Origin: Planomonospora parontospora
Lineage (GTDB): Bacteria; Actinomycetota; Actinomycetes; Streptosporangiales; Streptosporangiaceae
Direction: 5' to 3'
NCBI GenBank assembly: GCA_014647935.1
Contig: BMQD01000011.1
Location: 124,001 to 188,000 of the forward strand
DNA: 64,000 nucleotides
Translations under genes and position numbers: made by a program
In this document: piece by piece, positions 25,365 to 34,787 of the stretch
How the letters are laid out: each line of letters starts with the position of its first letter
Numbering within the stretch: position 1 is the stretch's first letter
Notes under the pieces: generated by a model
The model's database searches: none
What the model was told of the DNA's origin: nothing
What the model saw: the letters and a program-made list of their open reading frames with translations, nothing else

Positions 25365-26474
25365 TCAGCAGCTCAGGTTGCCGCCCGGGGTGACGCCCAG
25401 GATCCGGGTGAACCTCTGGTAGGAGTCGATCCGGCTCTGCACCTGCGCCGGGTTGCGGCCGCCGCACTCCAGGCTGCCGTTGATGCTGCGGATCGTCTCA
25501 CCGAAGCCGCGGCCGTTCACCATCGCGTTGTGCGGCGTCATCGTGCCGGGGCCGCTCTGGGTGTTCCAGTACCACAGGGCGGTCTTCCAGGCGATCGCCG
25601 CGTCGGTCTGCACCAGGTTCGGGTTGGCCAGCAGGTTGACGCCGAGCGCGTCGCCCGCCGCCTTGTAGTTGAAGTTCCAGCTCAGCTGGACCGGGCCGCG
25701 GCCGTAGTACGCCGACTGGCCGGCCGGGCAGCCGTACGGCTGGCTCCGGTCGCAGTAGTGCGAGTAGTTCGCGGTGTTCTGCTCCACCACGTGGACCAGG
25801 CCGCCGGTCTCGTGGTTGACGTTGGCCAGGAAGGCCGCCGCCTCCTGCTTCTTCACCGTGTCGCCGCCCGTCCTCGCGAAGCCCGGGTAGGCGCTCAGGG
25901 CCGCGGTCAGGCCCTTGTAGGTGTAGAAGGAGTTCCGGTTCGGGAACATCTGGTTGAACTGCGCCTCGCTGACGACGAAGCCGGACGGGTCCGACGGGTT
26001 CGACGGGGGCGGGGTCGAGGGGCCGGGGTTCGAGCCGCCGCAGGCGTGCGGCTCCCAGTACCACGTGCTGATGACGGGGTCGTAGCCCGGGTTGTCGTGC
26101 TCGGCCCGGTAGTATTTCCCGTCGGTGTACCTGACGATCGAACCGGCGGCGTACCACGTGCCGGCCTTCCAGGCGGGGTGGCTGCAGGTCCCGGACGCGG
26201 GCGGCTGAGCGGGGGCGGAGCCGCCGCCGCACGCGCCCTTGTCCGCCCAGACGCCGGAGGAGGCGGCTCCGGGGGTCTCGTTCTGGGTCCACCACTTGGC
26301 CGACCAGTTGCGCCCCTTGTAGGAGACGTTCGCACCACCCGTGTAGGCCGTCGCGGAGTTCCACGCGGCCGCGCAGTCGGCGGCGGAGGCGGGGGCCGCC
26401 GGCCCGGCGACCGTGAGCGCGCCCGCGGCGGCCGCCGCGACGGCGAGGGACGACATGATGCGCTGTCTCGACAC
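25365..26474 (-). CDS. Secreted GH19 chitinase with two chitin-binding modules
   Basis: A 369-residue secreted enzyme. A signal peptide (1-32, cleavage likely after ASA) is followed by two CBM5/12-type modules (about 34-82 and 97-145, each with an A-W/Y-x-W core), a Pro/Ser linker (148-165) and a GH19 domain (168-369). Catalytic Glu222 is in NVNHETGG and Glu231 in VVEQNTANYSHYC; YYGRGPVQLSWNFNY is the family signature. It hydrolyses chitin by inversion and ends in a disulfide-type Cys. GTG 26474 has AAGGAG nine nt upstream. Released GlcNAc/GlcN could feed the glucosamine-type genes at 52-54 kb, but that is inference. Confidence 0.95.
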   Translation of the reverse strand: MSRQRIMSSLAVAAAAAGALTVAGPAAPASAADCAAAWNSATAYTGGANVSYKGRNWSAKWWTQNETPGAASSGVWADKGACGGGSAPAQPPASGTCSHPAWKAGTWYAAGSIVRYTDGKYYRAEHDNPGYDPVISTWYWEPHACGGSNPGPSTPPPSNPSDPSGFVVSEAQFNQMFPNRNSFYTYKGLTAALSAYPGFARTGGDTVKKQEAAAFLANVNHETGGLVHVVEQNTANYSHYCDRSQPYGCPAGQSAYYGRGPVQLSWNFNYKAAGDALGVNLLANPNLVQTDAAIAWKTALWYWNTQSGPGTMTPHNAMVNGRGFGETIRSINGSLECGGRNPAQVQSRIDSYQRFTRILGVTPGGNLSC

Positions 26475-26612
26475 CTGATCAACTCCTTGGCGCGGCCCGC
26501 GGCCGCGCGCGATCGACGATGGTGGACCGGCCCGTCCGCGCGCGCCGCACCGTGGCTTCCGCCGGACGGGCCGGAGACGGGAGGCCCGTGTGCCGGGAAT
26601 GCTGGCAGACGT

Positions 26613-26631
26613 CGCCTTAACGGCGCCTTAA
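26613..26631. repeat. 11-bp-spaced direct repeat CGCCTTAA in the chitinase/hut intergenic region
   Basis: CGCCTTAA occurs at 26613-26620 and 26624-26631, exactly one helical turn apart, in the 226-bp region between the chitinase and the M20 gene. Direct repeats on one face of the helix are typical binding sites of OmpR-type response regulators. The rest of the region shows only promoter-like sequence near the hut operator. Confidence 0.4.
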
Positions 26632-26672
26632 GTGATCCTTTCGGGCTCCATATCGGTCCGCCGTATCGCCAA

Positions 26673-26694
26673 TGAATGGATTCATTCACATAAT
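26673..26694 (+). promoter_or_regulatory. hut operator and -10 element of the M20-hutF-hutI operon
   Basis: The palindrome TGAATG-GATT-CATTCA (26673-26688) is followed at once by CATAAT (26689-26694), seven nt before GTG 26701. That is the spacing of a leaderless promoter, with the operator lying between -35 and -10, where a bound repressor would block RNA polymerase. The half-sites equal those upstream of hutU. Confidence 0.75.
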
Positions 26695-26700
26695 GGGAGG

Positions 26701-28020
26701 GTGTTCGACGAGATGTGGGGTGCCATCGAGCACCTCGGACGCGACGGCCGGACCGGCGGCTACCTGCGCGACGCGTGGTCGCCCGCCGACCTGGAACTGC
26801 GGGAGTGGTTCCGGCAGGAGGCCGCCCGGCGCGGCCTGGACCTGCACGAGGACCGCAACGGCAACCTCTGGGCCTGGCGGGGCGACCCGTCGCGGCGCCC
26901 CGGGGTGGTCACCGGCAGCCACCTCGACTCGGTACGGCAGGGCGGCGCCTTCGACGGCCCCCTGGGGGTCGTGTCGGCCTTCGCCGCGCTCGACCTGCTC
27001 GACGCCCGGGGCTTCCGGCCGGGCCGGCCGCTGGGGATCGCCTGCTTCACCGACGAGGAGGGGGCCAGGTTCGGCGTGCCGTGCACCGGCTCCCGGCTGC
27101 TCACCGGCGTCCTCGACCCCGACCGGGCCCGCGGCCTGACCGACGACGACGGCTCCTCCCTGGCCGACGTGCTCCGCCGGGCCGGGCGGGACCCCGGCGC
27201 GCTCGGCCGGGACGACGAGACCCTCGGGCACGTCGGCGTCTTCGTCGAACTCCACGTCGAGCAGGGCCGCGGGCTGGTGCACGCCGGCGCCCCGGTCGGC
27301 GTCGCGAGCGCGATCTGGCCGCACGGGCGCTGGCGGTTCGACTTCCGCGGCCGGGCCGACCACGCGGGCACCACCCGGCTGGAGGACCGCGACGACCCCA
27401 TGCTGCCCTTCGCCCGGACCGTGCTGCGGGCCCGCGAGGCCGCCCGGCGCCGCGGCGTGGTCGCCACCTTCGGCAGGCTGCGCGTCTCGCCGGGCAGCGC
27501 CAACGCCATCCCCGGCCTGGTCAGCGCCTGGCTGGACGCCCGGGGCGGGGACACCGGCGCGGTCCGGGCCCTGGTCGCCGAGCTGGCCGAGTCCTCCGGC
27601 GCGGAGGTGACCGAGGAGTCGTGGACCCCGGCCGTGGACTTCGACGCCGCCCTGCGGGACCGCCTGGCGTCGGCCGCCGGGACCGCCGTCGCCGCGGCCC
27701 TGTCCTCCGGGTCCTCCGGGTCCTCCGGGTCCTCCGGGTCCTCCGCGCGCCGTCCGGCCGCCGGGCCGCCGGCGGAGGACCCGCGGCACCCCGAGGGCGG
27801 ATCCGCTCGGGACCCGGCCCCGGGGCCCGTGCCGGTGCTGCCCACCGGGGCCGGGCACGACGCCGGGATCCTCGCCGCCGCCGGGGTTCCCAGCGCGATG
27901 GTGTTCGTACGCAATCCAACGGGCATCTCACACTCTCCGGAAGAACACGCGGAGGCGTCCGACTGCCACCTGGGCGTCGCCGCCCTCGCCGCCACCTTGG
28001 AGGAGCTGTGTCGGAGCTGA
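26701..28020 (+). CDS. M20-family amidohydrolase (allantoate amidohydrolase-like) of the hut operon
   Basis: A 439-residue member of the AllC/beta-ureidopropionase group of M20 peptidases. Metal ligands are visible in [21 protein letters not shown] and HVEQG, with a later GHDA. Between about 333 and 380 it carries a low-complexity insert ([14 protein letters not shown], then Pro/Gly/Glu). In actinobacterial hut operons this protein accompanies HutF and probably cleaves N-formylglutamate in place of HutG; that is inference. GTG 26701 matches the MFxxMW start of relatives and fits the leaderless promoter; ATG 26713 is the alternative. It overlaps hutF by 13 nt. Confidence 0.85.
   Translation: MFDEMWGAIEHLGRDGRTGGYLRDAWSPADLELREWFRQEAARRGLDLHEDRNGNLWAWRGDPSRRPGVVTGSHLDSVRQGGAFDGPLGVVSAFAALDLLDARGFRPGRPLGIACFTDEEGARFGVPCTGSRLLTGVLDPDRARGLTDDDGSSLADVLRRAGRDPGALGRDDETLGHVGVFVELHVEQGRGLVHAGAPVGVASAIWPHGRWRFDFRGRADHAGTTRLEDRDDPMLPFARTVLRAREAARRRGVVATFGRLRVSPGSANAIPGLVSAWLDARGGDTGAVRALVAELAESSGAEVTEESWTPAVDFDAALRDRLASAAGTAVAAALSSGSSGSSGSSGSSARRPAAGPPAEDPRHPEGGSARDPAPGPVPVLPTGAGHDAGILAAAGVPSAMVFVRNPTGISHSPEEHAEASDCHLGVAALAATLEELCRS
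27703..27744 (+). repeat. 9-bp tandem repeat TCCTCCGGG within the M20 gene
   Basis: Four full copies of TCCTCCGGG (27703-27738) and a partial fifth encode Ser-Ser-Gly repeats. The unit length keeps frame, so copy number can vary without destroying the protein. Confidence 0.85.
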
Positions 28021-29378
28021 CCTACTGGTGCGAGCTGGCCTGGCTGCCGCCGGGGGAGGTCGCCGCGGGCGTCGTCGTCACGGTCGGGGGCTCCCGGATC
28101 ACGGCGGTCACGCCCGGCGTGGCCGAACCGCCGGCCGGGGCGGTCCGCCTGCGCGGCCTGACCCTGCCCGGTCTCGCCAACGCCCACTCCCACGCCTTCC
28201 ACCGGGCCCTGCGCGGGGTGACCCAGGCGGAGAGGGGCAGCTTCTGGACCTGGCGCGAGCAGATGTACGGCGTGGCCCGCGCCCTGGACCCCGACTCCTA
28301 CCTCCGGCTGGCCAGGGCGGCGTTCGCCGAGATGGCGCTGGCCGGGATCACCTGCGTCGGGGAGTTCCACTACCTGCACCACGGACCGGACGGCACGCCG
28401 TACGACGATCCCAACGCCATGGGGCACGCGCTCGTGGCGGCGGCGCGCGAGGCGGGGCTGCGGATCGCCCTGCTGGACGCCTGCTACCTGAGCGGCGGGA
28501 TGGGCGTCGCGCTGGACGGCGTCCAGCACCGGTTCACCGACGGGGACGCCGAGCGGTGGGCGGCGCGCGCCGAGGCCCTGTGCGCCGCCTACGACGGCGC
28601 GCCGGACGTGGAGGTCGGCGCGGCCGTGCACTCGGTCCGGGCCGTCCCGCCCGAGCACATGCGCACGGTCGCGGCCTTCTCCCACCAGCACGGGGTCCCG
28701 CTGCACGTCCACGTCTCCGAGCAGCGGGCCGAGAACACCGCGTGCGTCGAGATGTACTCCGCCACGCCCGTCCAGGTGCTGCACGAGCACGGCGTGCTCG
28801 GTCCGCGCACGACCGCCGTGCACGCCACGCACGTCTCCGAGGCGGACGTCTCGCTGCTCGGGCAGTCCACCACGTACGTGTGCATGTGCCCGACGACCGA
28901 GCGGGATCTGGCCGACGGCATCGGCCCGGCGCGGGCGATGTTCGAGGCGGGCTCGCCGATCACGCTCGGCTCCGACAGCCACGCGGTCGTCGACCTGTTC
29001 GAGGAGGCCCGCGCGGTCGAGCTGGACGAGCGGCTGGCCACCGAGCGGCGCGGCCACTGGCGGGCCGCCGAGCTGCTGACGGCCGCCACCGCCGCCGGGC
29101 ACGCCTCCCTGGGCTTCCCCGACGCGGGCACGCTCTGCCCGGGCGCCTGGGCCGACCTGGTCTCCGTCCGGCTCGACTCGGTCCGTACGGCGGGCGGCGG
29201 CGCGTCCGCCGGAGGTCTCGGCGCGGCCGAGGCCGTGGTCTTCGCCGCCACGGCCGCCGACGTGCACTCGGTGGTCTCCGGGGGCCGCCAGGTCGTCGCC
29301 GAGGGGCGGCACGTCCTGGGCGACGTGGGCGCGCTGCTGGAGACCGCGATCGTCGAGGCGCGAGGGGTGGGCGTGTGA
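28008..29378 (+). CDS. hutF: Formimidoylglutamate deiminase
   Basis: A 456-residue amidohydrolase-superfamily enzyme that converts N-formimidoyl-L-glutamate to N-formyl-L-glutamate and ammonia. Metal ligands are visible: [10 protein letters not shown] near 61, HVHVSEQ near 235, HATHVSE near 270 and GSDSHA near 320. GTG 28008 lies inside the M20 gene end with GGAGGAG upstream. The stop overlaps hutI (GTGA). Its presence shows the five-step histidine route through formylglutamate rather than direct formiminoglutamase cleavage. Confidence 0.93.
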   Translation: MSELTYWCELAWLPPGEVAAGVVVTVGGSRITAVTPGVAEPPAGAVRLRGLTLPGLANAHSHAFHRALRGVTQAERGSFWTWREQMYGVARALDPDSYLRLARAAFAEMALAGITCVGEFHYLHHGPDGTPYDDPNAMGHALVAAAREAGLRIALLDACYLSGGMGVALDGVQHRFTDGDAERWAARAEALCAAYDGAPDVEVGAAVHSVRAVPPEHMRTVAAFSHQHGVPLHVHVSEQRAENTACVEMYSATPVQVLHEHGVLGPRTTAVHATHVSEADVSLLGQSTTYVCMCPTTERDLADGIGPARAMFEAGSPITLGSDSHAVVDLFEEARAVELDERLATERRGHWRAAELLTAATAAGHASLGFPDAGTLCPGAWADLVSVRLDSVRTAGGGASAGGLGAAEAVVFAATAADVHSVVSGGRQVVAEGRHVLGDVGALLETAIVEARGVGV

Positions 29379-30526
29379 CGAGCACGGTCTTCGACCGGAT
29401 CGGCCTGCTGTACACCGGCGACCCCGAGCGGGAGGAGGTCGCCGGCGCCGCGCTGGTCGTCGAGGACGGCCGCGTGGTGTGGACGGGCCGGGCGGGGGAC
29501 GACCCGGGCGCGGACGAGCGCGTGGACGTCGGCGGCCGCTGCGTGATCCCCGGGTTCGTCGACAGCCACGCCCACCTGGTCTTCGCGGGCGACCGCACCG
29601 CCGAGTTCACCGCCCGCATGTCGGGGGAGCGCTACACCGCCGGGGGCATCCGCACCACGGTCGAGGCCACCCGTGCGGCCACCGTGCCCGAGCTCGCTGC
29701 CGGGACCGCCGCGCTGGTGGCGGAGATGCTCGCCCAGGGCACGACCACCGTCGAGATCAAGAGCGGCTACGGGCTCACCGTCGAGGACGAGCGGCGCTGC
29801 CTGGAGATCGCCCGGGGCTTCACCGACGAGACGACGTACCTGGGCGCGCACGTCGTGCCCCCCGACGCCGCCTCCGCCGACGACTACGTGCGCACGGTGA
29901 CCGGGGAGATGCTCACGGCCTGCGCGCCGTACGCGCGCTGGGTGGACGTCTTCTGCGAGCGCGGCGCGTTCGACGCCGACCAGAGCAGGGAGATCCTCAC
30001 CGCCGGGGTCAAGGCCGGGCTGCTGCCGCGCGTGCACGCCGGCCAGCTGGGGGAGGGGCCGGGTGCGCTGCTCGCGGCCGAGCTGGGCGCCGCCTCCGCC
30101 GACCACTGCACCCACCTGACCGACGCCGACGTCGAGGCGCTCGCCTCCGCCGGGGTGGTGGCCACCCTGCTGCCCGGGGCGGAGTTCTCCACCCGCTCGC
30201 CGTACCCGGACGCCCGCCGCCTGCTGGAGGCCGGGGTGACCGTGGCGCTGGCCACCGACTGCAACCCGGGCTCCTCCTTCACCTCGTCCATGCCGTTCTG
30301 CGTGGCGCTGGCCGTACGGGAGATGGGGCTGACGCCGCTGGAGGCGGTCCGGGCCGCGACGGCCGGCGGCGCGGCGGCGCTGCGCCGCACCGACGTCGGC
30401 GCGCTCACCGTGGGGGCCCGTGCGGATCTGGTGGTCCTGGACGCGCCCTCCTATGTCCACCTCGCCTACCGCCCGGGGGTACCCCTGGTGCTGCAGGTGT
30501 GGAAAGGAGGCCGCCGGGCCGTTTGA
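29375..30526 (+). CDS. hutI: Imidazolonepropionase
   Basis: A 383-residue amidohydrolase that opens imidazolone propionate to formimidoylglutamate. HxH metal ligands are in [12 protein letters not shown], followed by [35 protein letters not shown], and ATDCNPGSS with the metal Asp. The order and length are normal for HutI. GTG 29375 overlaps hutF by four nt. It is the last gene of the operon. Confidence 0.96.
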   Translation: MTSTVFDRIGLLYTGDPEREEVAGAALVVEDGRVVWTGRAGDDPGADERVDVGGRCVIPGFVDSHAHLVFAGDRTAEFTARMSGERYTAGGIRTTVEATRAATVPELAAGTAALVAEMLAQGTTTVEIKSGYGLTVEDERRCLEIARGFTDETTYLGAHVVPPDAASADDYVRTVTGEMLTACAPYARWVDVFCERGAFDADQSREILTAGVKAGLLPRVHAGQLGEGPGALLAAELGAASADHCTHLTDADVEALASAGVVATLLPGAEFSTRSPYPDARRLLEAGVTVALATDCNPGSSFTSSMPFCVALAVREMGLTPLEAVRAATAGGAAALRRTDVGALTVGARADLVVLDAPSYVHLAYRPGVPLVLQVWKGGRRAV

Positions 30527-30578
30527 CGGGCGCCATCCCGGGTAATCCGCACCGCTTGTGTCATGGCGGCCGGAGGCA

Positions 30579-30594
30579 TCCTCCTTGAGGAGGA
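30579..30594 (+). terminator. Small hairpin downstream of hutI
   Basis: TCCTCC-TTGA-GGAGGA forms a 6-bp stem 53 bp after hutI. It is weak as a terminator and has no T-run. The remaining 146 bp to the sigma factor gene include a more AT-rich section (30615-30665) that probably holds its promoter. Confidence 0.35.
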
Positions 30595-30740
30595 AAGTGA
30601 AACCGTCCTCCGGGCGTAGTTCTTTAGGGAATCTTTGCCCTGATCCATGCGTTGATTAGGCAAGCGACGTGTCCGTGCGCGCGGGGCGTATGAGCGAGCG
30701 GGCGGGCACGCCATAAGCAGGCGGAGCGAGGTGCCATCGA

Positions 30741-31679
30741 ATGGCAAGGCCGACGGGGAATCGGACGCAGGACCAGCACGTCTCGGATCGGGACCTGCTC
30801 GGGACCTACCTGGCGGAGATCGGGCGGGTCCCGCTGCTGACCGCGGAGGAGGAGGTCGAGCTCGCGAAGCGGATCGAGGCGGGCCTCTTCGCGGAGCAGT
30901 TGCTGGACGGCGGGTCGACGGAGCCGAGGATCGGCGACGCCGCCGACGAGGAGCTCGAGCGGCTGGCCGTTTCGGGGCGGCGGGCCAAGGATGAGTTCAT
31001 CCAGGCCAATCTACGTCTTGTGGTGGCGGTTGCGCGCAAATACTCCGGGCGCGGAATGCCGTTGATCGATCTGGTCCAGGAGGGGAACCTCGGACTGGTC
31101 CGCGCGGTGGAGAAATTCGACTACCGGCGCGGTTACAAGTTCTCCACCTACGCCACGTGGTGGATCCGCCAGTCCGTGGGCCGGGCCATTCACGAGCAGG
31201 CCCGCCCGGTCCGGCTGCCCACCCACGCCGGGGAGCAGATGACCCGGCTGATGCGGGTCCGCCGCGACATGCTGGCCGAGTTCGACGCCGAGCCGACGGA
31301 CGCCGACCTGGCGGCGGTGCTGGAGCTGCCGATCGAGCGGGTCCGCGAACTGCGCCGCTGGGCCTCCGACCCGGTCTCGCTCCAGCTCGGGGTGGGCGAC
31401 GAGGACGAGACGGAGCTCGGCGACATGATCGCCGACGAGACGTGGGCGGACCCGGAGCAGCAGGCCATGGACATCCTGGAGCGCGAGCGCCTGGACCAGT
31501 GGCTGACCGGGCTGGAGGGGCAGACGCGCGAGATGCTCCGTTGGCGCTACGGCCTGATCGACGGGCGCGAGCACACGCTCACCGAGGTCGGCGAGCGCTA
31601 CGGCATCGGCCGCGACCGCGCCCGCCGCATCGAGCGCGACGCGCTGGCCCGCCTCCGCAAGATGGCCACCGCCGCCTGA
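30741..31679 (+). CDS. Group 2 RNA polymerase sigma factor (HrdD/SigB-like sigma-70)
   Basis: A 312-residue sigma-70-family factor. Region 1.2 is DLLGTYLAEIGRVPLLTAEEEVELAKRIEAG (18-48). Region 2 has RLVVAVARKYSGRGMPLIDLVQEGNLGLVRAVEKFDYRRGYKFSTYATWWIRQS, region 3 follows, and region 4 ends with LTEVGERYGIGRDRARRIERDALARLRK. It lacks the long N-terminal region 1.1 of the housekeeping factor, so it is probably an alternative, non-essential factor. GC-rich hairpin sequence (CCGGCTCCCGGCCGG) after the stop may terminate it; 127 bp follow without a gene. Confidence 0.93.
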   Translation: MARPTGNRTQDQHVSDRDLLGTYLAEIGRVPLLTAEEEVELAKRIEAGLFAEQLLDGGSTEPRIGDAADEELERLAVSGRRAKDEFIQANLRLVVAVARKYSGRGMPLIDLVQEGNLGLVRAVEKFDYRRGYKFSTYATWWIRQSVGRAIHEQARPVRLPTHAGEQMTRLMRVRRDMLAEFDAEPTDADLAAVLELPIERVRELRRWASDPVSLQLGVGDEDETELGDMIADETWADPEQQAMDILERERLDQWLTGLEGQTREMLRWRYGLIDGREHTLTEVGERYGIGRDRARRIERDALARLRKMATAA

Positions 31680-31806
31680 CCTTCCGCCGGCTCCCGGCCG
31701 GATCCCGTTCTCGTACGGTGGTCCGGCCGGGTGCCGTTGCGGCCCCCTGTCAAGAAGGAGCTCGGAGCCGGGCGCTGCAGGGAGCGGTGTGGGCGGTCCG
31801 GTCAGG

Positions 31807-32232
31807 TCACACGCCGTCGGTCCAGAAGAGCTGGAGTCTGGCGATGGCGGCTTCCCTGGTCATCCGCGCGATCTCGGCTTCGGCCAGGCCGACTTTGGTG
31901 ATGAGCAGGTGGACGAGGTCGGCGGGAAGTGTCTCGGCGGGAACGACCGGGACTCCGCGGTCCGGTTTGCCGCCTTCCTTCACGCACTTCCAGAAATCCT
32001 CCTCGGTGACGGCGAGCTGGTCGCGGAGGATGTGGCTCCAGAGGCTGCGGCCGTAGGAGGTGCGGTCGGGTGGATGGGAGATCCTGGTGCGCAGGATACG
32101 GCCGTCGGGAAGGCGCAGCTCGTAGGTGACGTGGTGGGTGCCCGAGCGGCCCCGGGCGTCTCTGACCGGGCTCCATCCCTCCACCAGGCAGAACCGCTCG
32201 TGCTCTGCTCTGGTGGCCTGGGGCCAGGTCAT
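31807..32232 (-). CDS. Toxin of a type II toxin-antitoxin pair (putative translational repressor family)
   Basis: A 141-residue protein. The segment HHVTYELRLPDGRILRTRISHPPDRTSYGRSLWSHILRDQLAV resembles a family in actinomycetes annotated as cytotoxic translational repressor of toxin-antitoxin systems. Basic and histidine residues cluster there, as expected for an RNase-type toxin, but catalytic residues are not established. Its ATG overlaps the antitoxin stop by four nt (ATGA), the usual order of antitoxin first. Confidence 0.65.
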   Translation of the reverse strand: MTWPQATRAEHERFCLVEGWSPVRDARGRSGTHHVTYELRLPDGRILRTRISHPPDRTSYGRSLWSHILRDQLAVTEEDFWKCVKEGGKPDRGVPVVPAETLPADLVHLLITKVGLAEAEIARMTREAAIARLQLFWTDGV

Positions 32233-32645
32233 GCGGTCTGCCCGGTGAGCCAGCGGCGGAGCTCCTCGTCGTCGCTGAGGGCGATCAGCTGGACCAGGCC
32301 CCAGTTCTCCCGGTGGTTGGGGGCGTTGAGCAGGTGGTCCTGCCAGTCCTCGGCGTATTCGCGGAGGGCCTCGACCATCTCGCCGATCGCCTCTTCGAAG
32401 GTGGATCCGTCCGCGGCGACCGGGAGTCCGGGGATGAACACCGACCAGCCGCCGTCCTCGGCGATCACTTCGGCGCGCGAGGGGGTGACGGCGGCCAGGA
32501 AGTGCTTCAGCCGTTCCGCGTCCACCACGACCGCCCGGGTCTCCTCACGCCGGACGGTGGCGGTCCGGCCGAGCGCCGCCGCATCCAGAAGATCTTTCAG
32601 ATGCGCTCGCGCCTCGGTGTAGCTGTCGTAGTGGAGAGAGCTCAT
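32229..32645 (-). CDS. Antitoxin, prevent-host-death/HicB-like
   Basis: A 138-residue acidic protein. Residues 1-50 (YTEARAHLKDLLDAAALGRTATVRREETRAVVVDAERLK) match the Phd/YefM pattern for a DNA-binding antitoxin. A later segment (SVFIPGLPVAADGSTFEEAIGEMVEALREYAEDW) resembles the HicB fold, so two antitoxin-like modules may be joined. ATG 32645 starts 43 bp from a double palindrome that is the likely autorepression site. It is translationally coupled to the toxin. Confidence 0.72.
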   Translation of the reverse strand: MSSLHYDSYTEARAHLKDLLDAAALGRTATVRREETRAVVVDAERLKHFLAAVTPSRAEVIAEDGGWSVFIPGLPVAADGSTFEEAIGEMVEALREYAEDWQDHLLNAPNHRENWGLVQLIALSDDEELRRWLTGQTA

Positions 32646-32687
32646 GCCGCCTTCTTCCGGATCCATCGGCCGTATTCTCCGACACGA

Positions 32688-32722
32688 GAGTACGTCACGT
32701 ACTCAGAGTACGTGACGTACTC
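32688..32722. promoter_or_regulatory. Double palindromic operator of the toxin-antitoxin operon
   Basis: Two perfect 17-bp palindromes, GAGTACGT-C-ACGTACTC (32688-32704) and GAGTACGT-G-ACGTACTC (32706-32722), lie one base apart. Because they differ only at the centre (C versus G), the whole 35-bp block is itself a near-perfect palindrome. It lies just upstream of the antitoxin gene, as expected for cooperative autoregulation. Confidence 0.85.
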
Positions 32723-32849
32723 GGCGGAGAGGAAGTATTGGTTCCTTGCGACGGCCTGGAAACCGGCGGCCGAACGTCGCAGGGTGTGAACCGGTCATGC
32801 AGGTTCAGCCGCCGTGCGAGTGCGGTTACAGATGGTCGTCCTTTGGCGT

Positions 32850-32907
32850 GTGAGCTGTCCGAAACGAGGTCGAAACATCATCCCGGCGGGTTTCACAGAT
32901 GTGAAAC
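32850..32907 (+). promoter_or_regulatory. GlnR-like boxes upstream of amtB
   Basis: Two pairs fit the GlnR pattern gTnAC-n6-GAAAC: GTGAG-n6-GAAAC (32850-32865) followed six nt later by another GAAAC (32872-32876), and TTCAC-n6-GAAAC (32892-32907). A perfect GTTAC is at 32824. This lies 220-280 bp before amtB, in a 400-bp region without genes. In Streptomyces GlnR activates amtB-glnK-glnD under nitrogen limitation. The 32908-33129 stretch would be a long leader with GGAAGGAGGG before the start. Confidence 0.65.
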
Positions 32908-32993
32908 ATGCGCGGTCGCGCCCCGAAACGGCGGGCGAAGACGCTGTGGCGCACGGAAGGGAAAACCTTGGCGGAACCGGTCGGGACGCGTGA

Positions 32994-34784
<1,791 letters not shown>

Positions 34785-34787
34785 CCG

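Noticed and set aside
26713-28020. ATG start for the M20 gene at 26713.
   Set aside because: The -10 element and the conserved N-terminal pattern fit GTG 26701 better.
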